From Steroidobacteraceae bacterium (GTDB taxonomy: Bacteria; Pseudomonadota; Gammaproteobacteria; Steroidobacterales; Steroidobacteraceae): 41,288 nt of DNA. The stretch covers positions 1-41,288 of the forward strand of contig JAFMKA010000012.1 in the NCBI GenBank assembly GCA_017853175.1, written 5' to 3'. Positions 16,739 to 26,678 of the stretch are shown in pieces. Below the pieces are notes generated by a model, which ran no database searches, was not told the origin of the DNA, and saw only the letters and a program-made list of their open reading frames with translations. Position numbers and translations under genes: made by a program. Every line of letters begins with the position of its first letter. The stretch's first letter is position 1.

Positions 16739-17785
16739 TCAGGCCTCGCGCAAGCGGCGGTTAAGGAGAATCATCGACATCAGCAACAACGCTGCTCCGG
16801 CGTTGTGTCCTGCCGCCAGCGATAGAGGGAACGCTTTGAGAATCATCAAAAAAGCGATGAGCAGCTGAACGCCCAGTGCTCCGATCGCCCAGTAGCCGGC
16901 TCGCCTCACGAGCGGAGTCGGAGCACGGCTGATGGCGAGCCATGCCGCGAACAACACGGCCAAGGTTGCGACGATAGCGCCCATTCGGTGAGTGAAATGA
17001 ATGGCGACTCGCGCCGGGTGTTCGAGCACGCCTCCGGTGTAGTTGATGTCGAGCCCTCGCCAAAGTACGAATGCCTCGCCGAAATCCATGCCCTCGGGCC
17101 ACCACTGCTGCTGGCACTTCGGCAGATCTGGGCAGGCTACCGCGGCGTAATTGCTGCTCGTCCAACCGCCGAGCATGATTTGGAAGGCAACGACGATCGT
17201 TGCGACTACGGCCATTCGACGTGCGCCATCGAGCGCAGAGATATGTGTAGCACCCGGCGTAGGCTCGACGATTCGGGTTCGGCGCCGCATATCGAGCCAC
17301 AACCACAGCAGCAGTGAGAGAGTCGTGAGCCCACCGATCAGATGTAGAACGACCACGAGAGGTTTGACCAACCACCACACCGTGAAGGCTCCGAGTGCAC
17401 CCTGCAACACCACGACGACGAGTAATCCGAGCGCCAAAGGAAGGCGGACCGGCCGTTCACGTCGGTAAGCGAGAGCAATCGCTGTGATGAGCACGATGAT
17501 GAAGCCAAGGCTCGTCGCGGCATAACGATGGATCATTTCGCGCCAGGCTTTGCCGGAATCGTATTCCCACCCCGGAGAGTAGGACTCGATCTTCCCCTCA
17601 TTGCGTTCCGCGCCGGCAGGCGTGACATGACCATAACAGCCCGGCCAGTCGGGACAGCCGAGACCCGCATCGGTCAGTCTCACCCAAGCACCGAGAACGA
17701 TGACTACAAGACACAACGCCACGCCGAGTAAGGCGAGTCGTCGAACGGCAACGGCACCCGAAGGAATGGAAGCATGGGTAGACAT
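16739..17785 (-). CDS. ctaA: Heme A synthase (COX15/CtaA family)
   Basis: Oxidises the C8 methyl group of heme O to the formyl group of heme A in the membrane. The 348-aa protein has about eight hydrophobic segments. Candidate heme-ligand histidines occur in [27 protein letters not shown] and AAGHNAGAA. Two extracytoplasmic cysteine pairs are seen, one in [13 protein letters not shown] and one in ACPDLPKCQ. The first transmembrane segment follows a short N-terminus ([16 protein letters not shown]). It sits 6 nt after the SCO-like gene and 1 nt before ctaB. Having both ctaA and ctaB implies a true heme-A oxidase rather than an o-type quinol oxidase. Confidence 0.94.
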   Translation of the reverse strand: MSTHASIPSGAVAVRRLALLGVALCLVVIVLGAWVRLTDAGLGCPDWPGCYGHVTPAGAERNEGKIESYSPGWEYDSGKAWREMIHRYAATSLGFIIVLITAIALAYRRERPVRLPLALGLLVVVVLQGALGAFTVWWLVKPLVVVLHLIGGLTTLSLLLWLWLDMRRRTRIVEPTPGATHISALDGARRMAVVATIVVAFQIMLGGWTSSNYAAVACPDLPKCQQQWWPEGMDFGEAFVLWRGLDINYTGGVLEHPARVAIHFTHRMGAIVATLAVLFAAWLAISRAPTPLVRRAGYWAIGALGVQLLIAFLMILKAFPLSLAAGHNAGAALLLMSMILLNRRLREA

Positions 17786-17791
17786 AGATGA

Positions 17792-18403
17792 TCAGCCGAT
17801 GTGTGAAAGCTTGAGAAGTTTTTCGAGGTCTTGCAGCAGACCCTTCGGGTTCTGACGCGAATCGAATCGCATCATGAGGTTGCCGAGCGGATCGACGATG
17901 AAAATGTAAGGCGTGACTCCTGCGGCATCACGCGGAAATTGAGTCAGCCACGCCTGCGCTTGGTCGCCAGAGACCTGTAGGGTTTCGAGTCCCGGATGCT
18001 CGGCCGTCAAAAACGCCGAATCACAGCAATTGCTCTCGGCGATGAACACGCGCTGTACGCGGTCCATATCTTCGGCGAGCAAGAGACGAGTCTGACGGAT
18101 GGTCCAAAGAGCCTGTCGGCAGGTCTCGTCACAACGTCCGTCATCGATGTAGAGCAGCGTCCACTTGCCGCGGAATAAATTTTCCTTCGCCGTAGAACCA
18201 CCGAGAGTGGTGAGCTCGTATTGCGCGAGGGGTCTGGCGGGCGAGATCAGTTCGCCGTGATTCGTGCTGCCCGCAGGTCGCCAACCTCCCGAGTAATACA
18301 GCCAGAAGGCGCCCATCAGTGGAATGAAGAACAGGGCCGCAAGCCCGATCAGCGCTCCCCGACCGGAGTTCTGAGTGTGAACCTTAGGAGTCTCAGTCGT
18401 CAT
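17792..18403 (-). CDS. SCO-like membrane-anchored thioredoxin-fold protein, probable oxidase assembly factor
   Basis: A 203-aa protein with one N-terminal membrane anchor (about residues 20-40, ALIGLAALFFIPLMGAFWLY) and a periplasmic domain. That domain carries CxxxC in GRCDETCRQ, resembling the copper-binding CxxxC of SCO1/SenC proteins. The following WTLLYIDDG and the later TPYIFIVDPLGNLMMRF fit a thioredoxin fold. An extra CC pair (SNCCDS) is unusual, and I cannot place the distal His of classical SCO. I chose ATG 18403 because it overlaps the SURF1 stop as ATGA; a longer reading from 18472 would lie inside surf1. Family and position between surf1 and ctaA suggest a role in CuA-site maturation, but this is inference. 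Confidence 0.8.
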   Translation of the reverse strand: MTTETPKVHTQNSGRGALIGLAALFFIPLMGAFWLYYSGGWRPAGSTNHGELISPARPLAQYELTTLGGSTAKENLFRGKWTLLYIDDGRCDETCRQALWTIRQTRLLLAEDMDRVQRVFIAESNCCDSAFLTAEHPGLETLQVSGDQAQAWLTQFPRDAAGVTPYIFIVDPLGNLMMRFDSRQNPKGLLQDLEKLLKLSHIG

Positions 18404-19149
18404 TCTGCATCCCGTTTCTTTAAATTCATGACCACGAATAACACCAGCAGCAGTACGGCAAAACTCCACCACTGAATCGCATAAGACCAGTTTTGTTCTG
18501 GTCCTTTGACGAAGGGCTTCCAGTCACGCCGATAACCGTTGGGTGCCGAAGCATCGAGCAACACCACCCTTGTCTCAAGACGTCCTTCGTCGACCCCCAG
18601 CGCGCGGGCGAGTTCCGCGGGCAGCGGAAATGCCGTCACGCGAGGCCAGCTTCCTGAAACGGCCGGTGCCGCCCGGCCTCCTGCCAGTCCTGCCGCAGGC
18701 AGTTCGTCGAGTCTGCCAGCGACGGTCACCCGATCATCGACCGATGGCAAATCCACATCGGGTAGACGATCGCGGTAACCCTCGAAAGGCAACCATCCCC
18801 GATTCACCAACAGCACGCGTCCATCGTCGAGCTGCAGTGGCGTCATCACTTCGTAACCGGCTCGTCCGTCGCGTGTGCGATTATCGAGCAGAAACTGGCG
18901 AGAGCTGTCCCATGCTCCGCTCACTTCAACGCGCGAGTAGCGCGGCAGATCGGTCGTCGCCTTCGAGCCGAGTGCGACAGCGTGATCAGCGCCCATCGTG
19001 AACTCTTCACTCAGGCGCTGCTTGAACTCCGCACGGCCCCATTGCCAACGGCCGAGGCTGATGAAGAGAACTAAAAGCAGCAGGGTGATGACAGTCATCA
19101 GCCACGACGGAGAAAAAACCCTGCGGCCGACGGCGATTCTGAGCGGCAC
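18400..19149 (-). CDS. SURF1 family cytochrome c oxidase assembly protein
   Basis: SURF1 proteins help insert heme A into subunit I. The 249-aa protein has the expected two membrane segments, one near the N-terminus (TVITLLLLVLFISLGRWQWGRA) and one near the C-terminus (SYAIQWWSFAVLLLVLFVVMN). Between them lies a periplasmic domain containing the family signatures GRWQWGRAEFKQ, VSGAWDSSRQFLLDNRTR, VLLVNRGWLPF and the AIQWW C-terminal motif. The start is GTG 19149, only 18 nt from the divergent gene at 19168 and with no ribosome binding site. It heads the surf1-SCO-like-ctaA-ctaB unit and is coupled to the next gene by ATGA. Confidence 0.92.
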   Translation of the reverse strand: MPLRIAVGRRVFSPSWLMTVITLLLLVLFISLGRWQWGRAEFKQRLSEEFTMGADHAVALGSKATTDLPRYSRVEVSGAWDSSRQFLLDNRTRDGRAGYEVMTPLQLDDGRVLLVNRGWLPFEGYRDRLPDVDLPSVDDRVTVAGRLDELPAAGLAGGRAAPAVSGSWPRVTAFPLPAELARALGVDEGRLETRVVLLDASAPNGYRRDWKPFVKGPEQNWSYAIQWWSFAVLLLVLFVVMNLKKRDAE

Positions 19150-19154
19150 GGTCT

Positions 19155-19161
19155 TATAATA
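19155..19161. promoter_or_regulatory. Opposed, overlapping -10 hexamers (TATAAT / TATTAT) between surf1 and the DUF2909 gene
   Basis: The plus strand carries a perfect TATAAT at 19155-19160, which would put +1 at about 19167-19168, the first base of GTG 19168. The minus strand carries TATTAT at 19161-19156, which would put +1 at about 19149, the first base of the surf1 GTG. Both genes lack room for a leader, so both mRNAs are predicted to be leaderless. No convincing -35 is visible on either side. Confidence 0.5.
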
Positions 19162-19167
19162 ACGGTT

Positions 19168-19380
19168 GTGGAACTCTTTCGGCTCCTTGTTGGCATCGTG
19201 ATGCTGGGCATCGTTATCAGCCTAGGCTCGGCCTTGTTCCATCTCATGACCGATAAAGGTGATTCCAAGAAAATGGTCAGAGCGCTGACGGTCCGCGTGG
19301 GCTTGTCGGTGGGTCTCTTCCTGCTACTCATGGCAGCGTGGGCCGCTGGCTTGATCCAGCCGCTCGGCGCCGGACGCTAA
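19168..19380 (+). CDS. Twin-transmembrane DUF2909 protein
   Basis: A 70-aa protein with two hydrophobic helices. The first is about residues 2-24 (FRLLVGIVMLGIVISLGSAL) and the second about residues 45-66, joined by a short charged loop (TDKGDSKKMVRALTVR). This pattern and the position between oxidase subunit III and SURF1 fit the DUF2909 family seen in many proteobacterial oxidase clusters. Its role is unknown and an assembly function is only inferred from location. The start is GTG 19168 directly downstream of a TATAAT hexamer. It is the only plus-strand gene within the oxidase region, and its stop overlaps the U-tract side of the ctaE terminator. Confidence 0.8.
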   Translation: MELFRLLVGIVMLGIVISLGSALFHLMTDKGDSKKMVRALTVRVGLSVGLFLLLMAAWAAGLIQPLGAGR

Positions 19381-19409
19381 AAAGCAAACGGGCCGGTTAC
19401 CCGGCCCGT
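19379..19409 (-). terminator. Rho-independent terminator of the ctaC-ctaE unit
   Basis: A 9-bp perfect stem, ACGGGCCGG (19388-19396) and CCGGCCCGT (19401-19409), has a 4-nt loop. Read on the minus strand it is followed by TTGCTTTTT (19387-19379), a U-rich tail. The plus-strand side lacks a T run, so it mainly serves the minus-strand oxidase genes ending at 19448. A second smaller hairpin, GGTGGC-AGTC-GCCACC at 19425-19440, lies just upstream of it. Confidence 0.8.
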
Positions 19410-19447
19410 CGCATCATCTTAAGGGGTGGCAGTCGCCACCTGAGTCA

Positions 19448-20335
19448 TCAGACCCAGTAGACGAACACGAACAGTCCCAGCCAGACCACGTCAACGAAGT
19501 GCCAGTACCACGCGACGGCCTCGAAGCCGAAGTGTCGCTGCGGCGTGAAGTGACCCTTCATAGTTCGGAACCAGATGACGAGCAACATGATGGCACCGAG
19601 CGTCACGTGTACGCCGTGGAAGCCCGTCAGCATGAAGAACGTCGATCCGTAGATGCCTGTGGACAGCGTGAGTCCGAGTTCCGTGTAGGCGTGAATGTAT
19701 TCCTCGGCCTGCAGTCCTACGAACAAAAAGCCCAATAAGAAGGTTGCCGCGAGGAAAATATTGAGAATCTTGCGATTGCCCTCTTTGAGCGCATGGTGCG
19801 CGATGGTGATCGTGACACCCGAGAGCAGCAAGATCGCCGTGTTGATGGCAGGCAGCCCGAAAGCCGGAATGGTTTCGAAAGAACCATCGTCACGCGGGCC
19901 GAGGGCCGCCGGGCCGTTCGTCGGCCAAGTGGCGGTGTAATCCTGGAACAGCAGCAACTTGTTGAAGATCTTCACGCCTTCACCGCCGATCCAGGGAACC
20001 GACAGTTGTCGCGCATAAAAGAGTGCGCCGAAGAAGGCAGCGAAGAACATCACTTCAGAGAAGATGAACCACATCATTCCCATTCGGAATGACTTGTCGA
20101 CCTGCATGTTGTACATGCCGCGCTGATGCTCGTTGATGACGACAGCAAACCAGCCGACGAAGAGCGCGATCAGCATGACCACACCGGTGGCGAACACCCA
20201 AGGCCCGTACCACTCGTTGAGCCAGCCACACAGTCCGATCATGAACACGAACAGCGTTGCCGAACCGTAGATCGGCCAGGGGCTTTCGTGAGGAACGTAA
20301 TACTTATCGGCAGCGTGTTCTGTGGCGTTGGCCAT
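19448..20335 (-). CDS. ctaE: Cytochrome c oxidase subunit III
   Basis: A 295-aa integral membrane subunit of the aa3 oxidase that supports proton uptake and stability of the catalytic core. About seven hydrophobic segments are visible. Family signatures include the N-terminal YYVPHESPWPIYGS, MWFIFSEVMFFAAFFGALFYAR with its conserved Glu, and the C-terminal FHGVHVTLG and VAWYWHFVDVVWLGLFVFVYW. An internal segment of about 30 residues between the ARQLS and INTAILL helices contains NGPAALGPRDDGSF and is hydrophilic. It begins 10 nt after ctaG and ends at the terminator near 19388-19409. Confidence 0.96.
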   Translation of the reverse strand: MANATEHAADKYYVPHESPWPIYGSATLFVFMIGLCGWLNEWYGPWVFATGVVMLIALFVGWFAVVINEHQRGMYNMQVDKSFRMGMMWFIFSEVMFFAAFFGALFYARQLSVPWIGGEGVKIFNKLLLFQDYTATWPTNGPAALGPRDDGSFETIPAFGLPAINTAILLLSGVTITIAHHALKEGNRKILNIFLAATFLLGFLFVGLQAEEYIHAYTELGLTLSTGIYGSTFFMLTGFHGVHVTLGAIMLLVIWFRTMKGHFTPQRHFGFEAVAWYWHFVDVVWLGLFVFVYWV

Positions 20336-20345
20336 ATGGTATTTC

Positions 20346-20897
20346 CTAGTTCAGCGCGGCGACCCGCGTCGAGTTATCGTAAAAAACGTAAGACAAAGTG
20401 ACCCGATCGATGCTCTTGGGTAGGTTCGGGTCGATCACGAAGCGCACCGGCATGACGCGCTCTTCGTCTTTCGCGAAATTCTGCGGAACGAAGCAGAAGC
20501 ATTCCGTCTTACGAAAGAACGCAGTCGCTTTACCGGGCGCGACACTCGGGATCGCTTGTGCGACCGTATCGCGTCCCGTCAGGTTTCGGGCGACATAATC
20601 GATTTCATACAACCGACCCGGAGTCACCTTCATTTCGGCGGTGACCGGGTGAAACTCCCAGCTGCCGACGGTCGGCAGATCTGCAACGAATTCGACGGTG
20701 ACCTGTCGCGACTCGTCGTACTCGACTGACTGCACATTGGAGGCGCGCAGCAGATCTTTGGGATTGCCAACACCGGTGATGTCGCAGATCACGTCGTAGA
20801 GCGGAACCAAAGCAAATCCGAACGCGAAGGCACCCGCTGCGAATCCGAGCAAGCGCAACGTCAGACGACGATTGCTTTGATCGCGCGACTCGCTCAT
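20346..20897 (-). CDS. ctaG: Cytochrome c oxidase assembly protein CtaG (Cox11)
   Basis: Delivers copper to the CuB site of subunit I. The 183-aa protein has one N-terminal membrane helix (about 11-31, [25 protein letters not shown]) and a periplasmic beta-domain. The copper-binding CFCF motif is clear in [12 protein letters not shown]. The [14 protein letters not shown] motif after the helix and [22 protein letters not shown] near the end are further Cox11 marks. The ATG overlaps the stop of the preceding 42-aa gene as ATGA, so the two are probably coupled. Confidence 0.95.
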   Translation of the reverse strand: MSESRDQSNRRLTLRLLGFAAGAFAFGFALVPLYDVICDITGVGNPKDLLRASNVQSVEYDESRQVTVEFVADLPTVGSWEFHPVTAEMKVTPGRLYEIDYVARNLTGRDTVAQAIPSVAPGKATAFFRKTECFCFVPQNFAKDEERVMPVRFVIDPNLPKSIDRVTLSYVFYDNSTRVAALN

Positions 20898-21022
20898 TGC
20901 CTAAAGCCCAGAAGCGACATCAGGATAAATGCCAGATAGAACCCGAACGCGACGAGGCCGAGCACGATCGCTGAGCGTTTCACTCGGCGAGCGCGTTCGG
21001 CGTCGTTGGCGTTGGGCTCCAT
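20894..21022 (-). CDS. Small oxidase-associated membrane protein (42 aa)
   Basis: A 42-residue reading frame begins with ATG 21022 and encodes a charged N-terminus ([16 protein letters not shown]) followed by one membrane helix ([20 protein letters not shown]). It lies between ctaD (stop at 21043) and ctaG, overlapping the latter as ATGA. Small single-helix proteins with this position are known in proteobacterial oxidase operons as a cytochrome oxidase small assembly protein. A longer upstream reading to 21151 would run inside ctaD and is rejected. The precise function is unknown. Confidence 0.75.
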   Translation of the reverse strand: MEPNANDAERARRVKRSAIVLGLVAFGFYLAFILMSLLGFRQ

Positions 21023-21042
21023 CGCGTAGCGTCCGTGACGAC

Positions 21043-22650
21043 TCAGTGCATCGCGCCTTGCGAGATGACGGCACGAGACGGCGGCGTCTCCCAGCTGTGG
21101 TAAGGCGCTGGCGTCGGCAGCTCCCACTCGAGGCCGTGAGCACCTTCCCACGGACGATCAGCTGCTTTCTCACCCGATCGCACCGCGCTCCAGATGACAT
21201 AGACGAAGAGCAGCTGAGAGAAACCGAAGATGAAGGCGCCGATGGACGACACCATGTTCCAGTCGGCGAACTGCGTCGAGTAGTCGGGAATACGACGAGG
21301 CATACCGGCAAGCCCCAGGAAGTGCTGCGGGAAGAACAGCACGTTCACGCCGATCGTCGACAGCCAGAAGTGCAGCTTGCCGACCTTTTCGTTGTACATG
21401 CGACCCGACCACTTGGGCAGCCAGTAGTACACGCCCGCCATGATGGCGAAGACTGCGCCAGGAACCAGCACGTAGTGGAAGTGAGCCACGACGAAGTAGC
21501 TGTCGTGATACTGGAAGTCCGCCGGGACGATGGCGAGCATCAGGCCCGAGAAACCACCAATCGTGAACAAGAAGAGGAAGGCGATCGAGAACAGCATCGG
21601 CGTCTCGAAGCTGATCGAGCCTTTCCACATCGTCGCGCACCAGTTGAACACTTTCACGCCGGTGGGGACTGCGATGAGCATGGTCGACAGCATGAAGAAC
21701 AGCTGCCCCGCGAGCGGCATACCGACGGTGAACATGTGGTGCGCCCAGACGATGAACGAGAGGAACGCGATCGACGCGGAGGCGTAGACCATCGACTCAT
21801 AGCCGAACAGCGGCTTGCGCGAGAACGTCGGAATGATTTCCGAAACGACACCGAAGGCCGGCAGGATGAGGATGTACACCTCGGGGTGTCCGAAGAACCA
21901 GAAGATGTGCTGGAACATCACCGGGTCACCGCCACCCGAGGCGGCGAAGAAGCTCGTACCGAAGAAATAGTCGGTGAGCAGCATGGTGACCGCGCCCGCG
22001 AGCACCGGCATGACGGCGATCAGCAGGTACGCCGTGATCAGCCACGTCCAGCAGAAGAGCGGCATGTTGAGCAGACCCATTCCCGGGGCGCGCATATTGA
22101 GAATGGTGACGACGACGTTGATCGCGCCGAGGATCGACGAGATACCCATGAGGTGAATCGCGAAGATCGTGAGCGGGAAGCTGTCACCGGCCTGCAGAGA
22201 GAGAGGCGGATAAAGCGTCCAGCCGCCTGCGGGAGCGCCACCCGGCACGAACAGCGTGAGCAGCAGCAGCGTGAAGGCGAACGGGAGCAGCCAGAAGCTG
22301 AAGTTGTTGAGTCGCGGCAGCGCCATATCCGGCGCGCCCACTTGCATCGGCACCATCCAGTTGGCGAGCCCTGTCCATGCCGGCATCACAGCGCCGAAGA
22401 TCATCAGCAGCGCGTGCATCGTCGTCATGGAATTGAAGAAACCCGGATCGACGAACTGCAAGCCCGGCTGGAAGAGTTCCGCGCGAATGACGAGAGCCAT
22501 GGCGCCGCCCATGAAGAACATCGCGCAAGCGAACACGAGGTACATCGTGCCGATGTCCTTATGGTTCGTGGCGAAGAGCCAGCGCTTGAGGCCGTGCGGC
22601 TTGTGATCGTGGTGATCGTGAGCGTGATCGTGGGTCGCGGTATTGGCCAT
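21043..22650 (-). CDS. ctaD: Cytochrome c oxidase subunit I (aa3, A1 type)
   Basis: The catalytic subunit of the terminal oxidase, with heme a, heme a3 and CuB; it pumps protons while reducing O2 to water. The 535-aa protein has about 12 membrane segments. The His-Tyr crosslink region and D-channel Glu are in FGHPEVYILILP, the two CuB histidines in FIVWAHHMFTVG, the heme ligands in YFVVAHFHYVL, the D-channel entry in GAPDMALPRLNNFSFW, and the K-channel lysine in PTGVKVFNW. The N-terminus is His/Asp-rich (TATHDHAHDHHDHKPHG), a possible metal-binding tail before the KRWLFATNHKDIGTMY start of the core. GAGAGAG lies 10 nt before ATG 22650. It follows ctaC by 60 nt. Confidence 0.97.
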   Translation of the reverse strand: MANTATHDHAHDHHDHKPHGLKRWLFATNHKDIGTMYLVFACAMFFMGGAMALVIRAELFQPGLQFVDPGFFNSMTTMHALLMIFGAVMPAWTGLANWMVPMQVGAPDMALPRLNNFSFWLLPFAFTLLLLTLFVPGGAPAGGWTLYPPLSLQAGDSFPLTIFAIHLMGISSILGAINVVVTILNMRAPGMGLLNMPLFCWTWLITAYLLIAVMPVLAGAVTMLLTDYFFGTSFFAASGGGDPVMFQHIFWFFGHPEVYILILPAFGVVSEIIPTFSRKPLFGYESMVYASASIAFLSFIVWAHHMFTVGMPLAGQLFFMLSTMLIAVPTGVKVFNWCATMWKGSISFETPMLFSIAFLFLFTIGGFSGLMLAIVPADFQYHDSYFVVAHFHYVLVPGAVFAIMAGVYYWLPKWSGRMYNEKVGKLHFWLSTIGVNVLFFPQHFLGLAGMPRRIPDYSTQFADWNMVSSIGAFIFGFSQLLFVYVIWSAVRSGEKAADRPWEGAHGLEWELPTPAPYHSWETPPSRAVISQGAMH

Positions 22651-22710
22651 GATGTTCGTGCTCTCTCGAATTGAATCTGGTGTTGAATTCTTTGGTTAGT
22701 CGTCGACGAT

Positions 22711-23610
22711 TCAGCCGCGGGGCGCAGCAGGAAGTGCCGCAACGGTGGGCGCGGCGTCAGCAGCCGGTTCGCTCGTCGTATCGGCAGGCGCCGCAGCACC
22801 GGGTTTTTGCGCGGCAAGCCACGCGCGGTATTCGTCCTTCGTGACGACCTTCACGACGATCGGCATGAAGCCGTGATCACGTCCGCAGAGCTCTGCGCAC
22901 TGGCCACGGTAGAGACCGGTCTTACCCTTCTCGACCTTGAACCAAAGTTCGTTGACGTTGCCCGGGATCGCATCCTTCTTCATGCCGAAGGCTGGAACCC
23001 ACCAGGCGTGGATGACGTCTTGCGCAGTCAGCAGCACGCGGACTTTGGTGTCTTCGGGAACGACGAGCGGGTTGTCGACATCGAGCAAGTAGTTTTCGAC
23101 GGATTCGGGATTGACGCCCGACTTGAGTTGGCGCGCTTCGTCACTCGCGCGAGCGAGGGAGGAGAAAAACTTTACGTCTTCGCCGAGGTAGTCGTAGTGC
23201 CACTTCCACTGGTAGCCCGTCACCTTGATGCTGATCTCGGTGTTGCGCGTGTCTTCGATCGCGATGAGCGTACGGGCGGCGGGAATCGCCATGATCACGA
23301 GGATGACGACCGGAATCACCGTCCAGATGATTTCGGCCTTCGTGCTATGGGTCATGGTGGTGTCGGGCTTCGCACCCTGCGATTTACGGAATGCGACGAG
23401 CGACCAGATCATCCAGCCAAAAACAAACACGCCAATGGCCACGCACCACCAGAAGATCGTCATGTGCAGCGAGTGGATTTCTTTGGACAACTCGGTGACA
23501 CCGACCGTCATGTTCACGTTGCCCCATTCGGCATGGGCAGCGAGCGGGGCGAGACCGCCCAGGATCGCGAAGGCGGCGGCGGCAAGGGCAGAGCGAGCGT
23601 GTCTGGTCAT
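22711..23610 (-). CDS. ctaC: Cytochrome c oxidase subunit II
   Basis: Carries the CuA centre that receives electrons from cytochrome c. The 299-aa protein has a signal peptide (cleavage likely after AHA near residue 27), two membrane helices (about 50-70 and 90-115) and a periplasmic cupredoxin domain. CuA ligands are visible in VIHAWWVPAFG and in the CxxxCxxxH array of QCAELCGRDHGFM. There is no CxxCH, so this is a plain aa3 and not a caa3 subunit. The last 30 residues are Ala/Pro-rich (AAPADTTSEPAADAAPT) and probably disordered. It heads the ctaC-ctaD-small protein-ctaG-ctaE unit and lies 59 nt after the DUF2244 gene. Confidence 0.96.
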   Translation of the reverse strand: MTRHARSALAAAAFAILGGLAPLAAHAEWGNVNMTVGVTELSKEIHSLHMTIFWWCVAIGVFVFGWMIWSLVAFRKSQGAKPDTTMTHSTKAEIIWTVIPVVILVIMAIPAARTLIAIEDTRNTEISIKVTGYQWKWHYDYLGEDVKFFSSLARASDEARQLKSGVNPESVENYLLDVDNPLVVPEDTKVRVLLTAQDVIHAWWVPAFGMKKDAIPGNVNELWFKVEKGKTGLYRGQCAELCGRDHGFMPIVVKVVTKDEYRAWLAAQKPGAAAPADTTSEPAADAAPTVAALPAAPRG

Positions 23611-23669
23611 GGCTTATCCAATGGGTCGATCAAAACACCAAAAAACGCGCCAGCCCTGAAGCGTGCCGG

Positions 23670-24167
23670 TTAAGCCGGACCACCCTGGGCGGGCAATGGC
23701 GGGGATTCTGCTATTCGGCCAATCAAGCGACGAAGCCGCTTGGCGAGACTGAGCCGCTCCTGCTCATTGAGGAACTGCCCAACCTCGAGGCCGCGACCAT
23801 GCGACTCGACGGTCAGTCGACTCGGATGCAGCGGTGAACCCCCAGCGCGAATTCTAACTTGCGCCCAGTGTCGCGGGAACTCGACACGCTGCCGAGTGGG
23901 GGGAGACACGTCCTCGATCGTGACGACCTCATCGGACACGATGATCGTCTGCCGCTGATGCCGTCTCGCCATACTGACCCGCAATGCCCAGCCCACCAGC
24001 GCGAGCTCTAGGCCTGCAAAGGGCAACACGAGCCAGAACCCCATTATCGAGAGGGGGAGCGCGATCGACAGCGAAGCCACACAGACGCTGGCAAAAAACC
24101 ATCGAGCTCCGCGGGGTGACAGTGAGCAATGCGGGGCGATTTCTATGCGGGCTTCGGGCTCTGGCAT
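23670..24167 (-). CDS. DUF2244 membrane protein
   Basis: A 165-aa protein of the DUF2244 family, which is often found next to oxidase genes. It has two adjacent hydrophobic helices (about 22-42 and 43-64) near the N-terminus and a soluble C-terminal part. Family features include the early HCSLSPRGARWFF and the later ALRVSMARRHQRQTI, VEFPRHWAQVRI and the VGQFLNEQERLSLAKRL end. ATG 24167 has GAGGTG 8 nt upstream, an unusually good ribosome binding site for this window. It lies between bioD and ctaC on the same strand. No biochemical function is established. Confidence 0.85.
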   Translation of the reverse strand: MPEPEARIEIAPHCSLSPRGARWFFASVCVASLSIALPLSIMGFWLVLPFAGLELALVGWALRVSMARRHQRQTIIVSDEVVTIEDVSPPTRQRVEFPRHWAQVRIRAGGSPLHPSRLTVESHGRGLEVGQFLNEQERLSLAKRLRRLIGRIAESPPLPAQGGPA

Positions 24168-24229
24168 GAATCGGGCACCTCAGACAGGCATCGGGATGCT
24201 ATCGATCAACTAAACTTCAACCAATACAG

Positions 24230-25529
<1,300 letters not shown>

Positions 25530-25533
<4 letters not shown>

Positions 25534-26678
25534 GTCGCTGCCTCCAACGCCGAAAGCAATCTATCGACTTCTGACTCGCTATGCGACGCCGAAAGTGTGA
25601 TTCGAAGTCTCGCCGTACCGTGAGGGACCGTCGGCGGTCTGATCGCGGTGACGCGGAACCCCGCCGCTGCGAGTTTCGCGCTCGCTGCGAGCGCCTCCTC
25701 CGCCTGGCCGAGAATCATCGGTTGAATCGGTGTAGCCGACTCCATCAGGCGAAGACCGCGAGCCTTCGCGCCAGCACGAAATCTCATGATCAATGAATTC
25801 AGGTGCTCGCGTCGCCACGTTTCCTTTTGAACGATCGCGAGCGACATCCGTGTGGCAGCCGCAACGGCGGGAGGGAGTGCGGTGGTGTAAATGTAACTCC
25901 GCGCACGTTGCACGAGCAGCTCGATGACGTTCGAGTCCCCAGCGACGAACGCCCCGAACGTTCCGAACGCTTTGCCGAAAGTCCCCACGAGCACCGGAAC
26001 CTCGCGAGGGCTTAAGCCAAAGAGCTCGCAACTTCCCCGTCCCGTCCTTCCGATCACGCCGATTCCGTGTGCATCGTCCACGACGAGCCAGCCCTGATAT
26101 TCACGTATCGCTGTGGCAAGGGCCGGAAGAGGGGCCAGATCTCCGTCCATGCTGAATACGCCGTCGGTAATGACGAATGTACCGCCGCCCGCTTCGATGA
26201 CGCCCGGCGCATAGCGATCAAGCAGCGAGCGTGCTGCGGCCGCATCGCCGTGCGGGTATCGAAGGTTAGATGTACTTCGAACGAGTCGTGCCGCATCGAT
26301 CAGGGAGGCATGGTTGAGTTCGTCGGCTACGAGCAGATCGCGACGATCGGCCAGCGCCGACAGCACGCCGAGGTTTGCCATGTAGCCGGTCGAGAACACC
26401 AGCGCGCGTTCGCGTCCGGTGAAGTCTGCGAGTTCGCGTTCGAGTGCGTCATGTTCGGCCGTGTGTCCGCTGACGAGATGGGACGCGCCCGCACCCGCTC
26501 CGAACTGGCGAGCAGCGTCCGCCATGGCACTTGCGACCCGCTCGTCGTTAGCGAGGCCCAGATAGTCATTACTACAAAAATTGACTCGACCGTCCGGAGC
26601 GAGTTCGCGTCGTCGACGGAGATTGCGGGACTCGATATCGCCGAGTGCGGCGGCGATGGCCTCAGGCGTGCAACGCAC
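25530..26678 (-). CDS. bioF: 8-amino-7-oxononanoate synthase
   Basis: A PLP enzyme that condenses pimeloyl-ACP/CoA with alanine. From GTG 26678 it is 382 aa, close to the 384 aa of E. coli BioF. Upstream codons to 26909 lie within bioB and are not BioF-like. A GGGGG run 7 nt before GTG 26678 may serve as the ribosome binding site. Motifs include [11 protein letters not shown], the [11 protein letters not shown] glycine/serine loop, [41 protein letters not shown] and the PLP-lysine segment VGTFGKAFG. It overlaps the bioB 3' end by 17 nt and the methyltransferase-like gene by ATGA. Confidence 0.93.

Noticed and set aside
20929-22674. A 581-codon plus-strand open frame opposite ctaD, ctaC-spacer and the small oxidase gene
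   Set aside because: It is an antisense shadow of conserved ctaD; its product is Arg/Glu/His-rich low-complexity sequence with no recognisable domain.
22807-23673. Plus-strand open frame of 288 codons opposite ctaC
   Set aside because: Antisense to a strongly conserved subunit II gene, rich in Arg/Asp/His and without known motifs.
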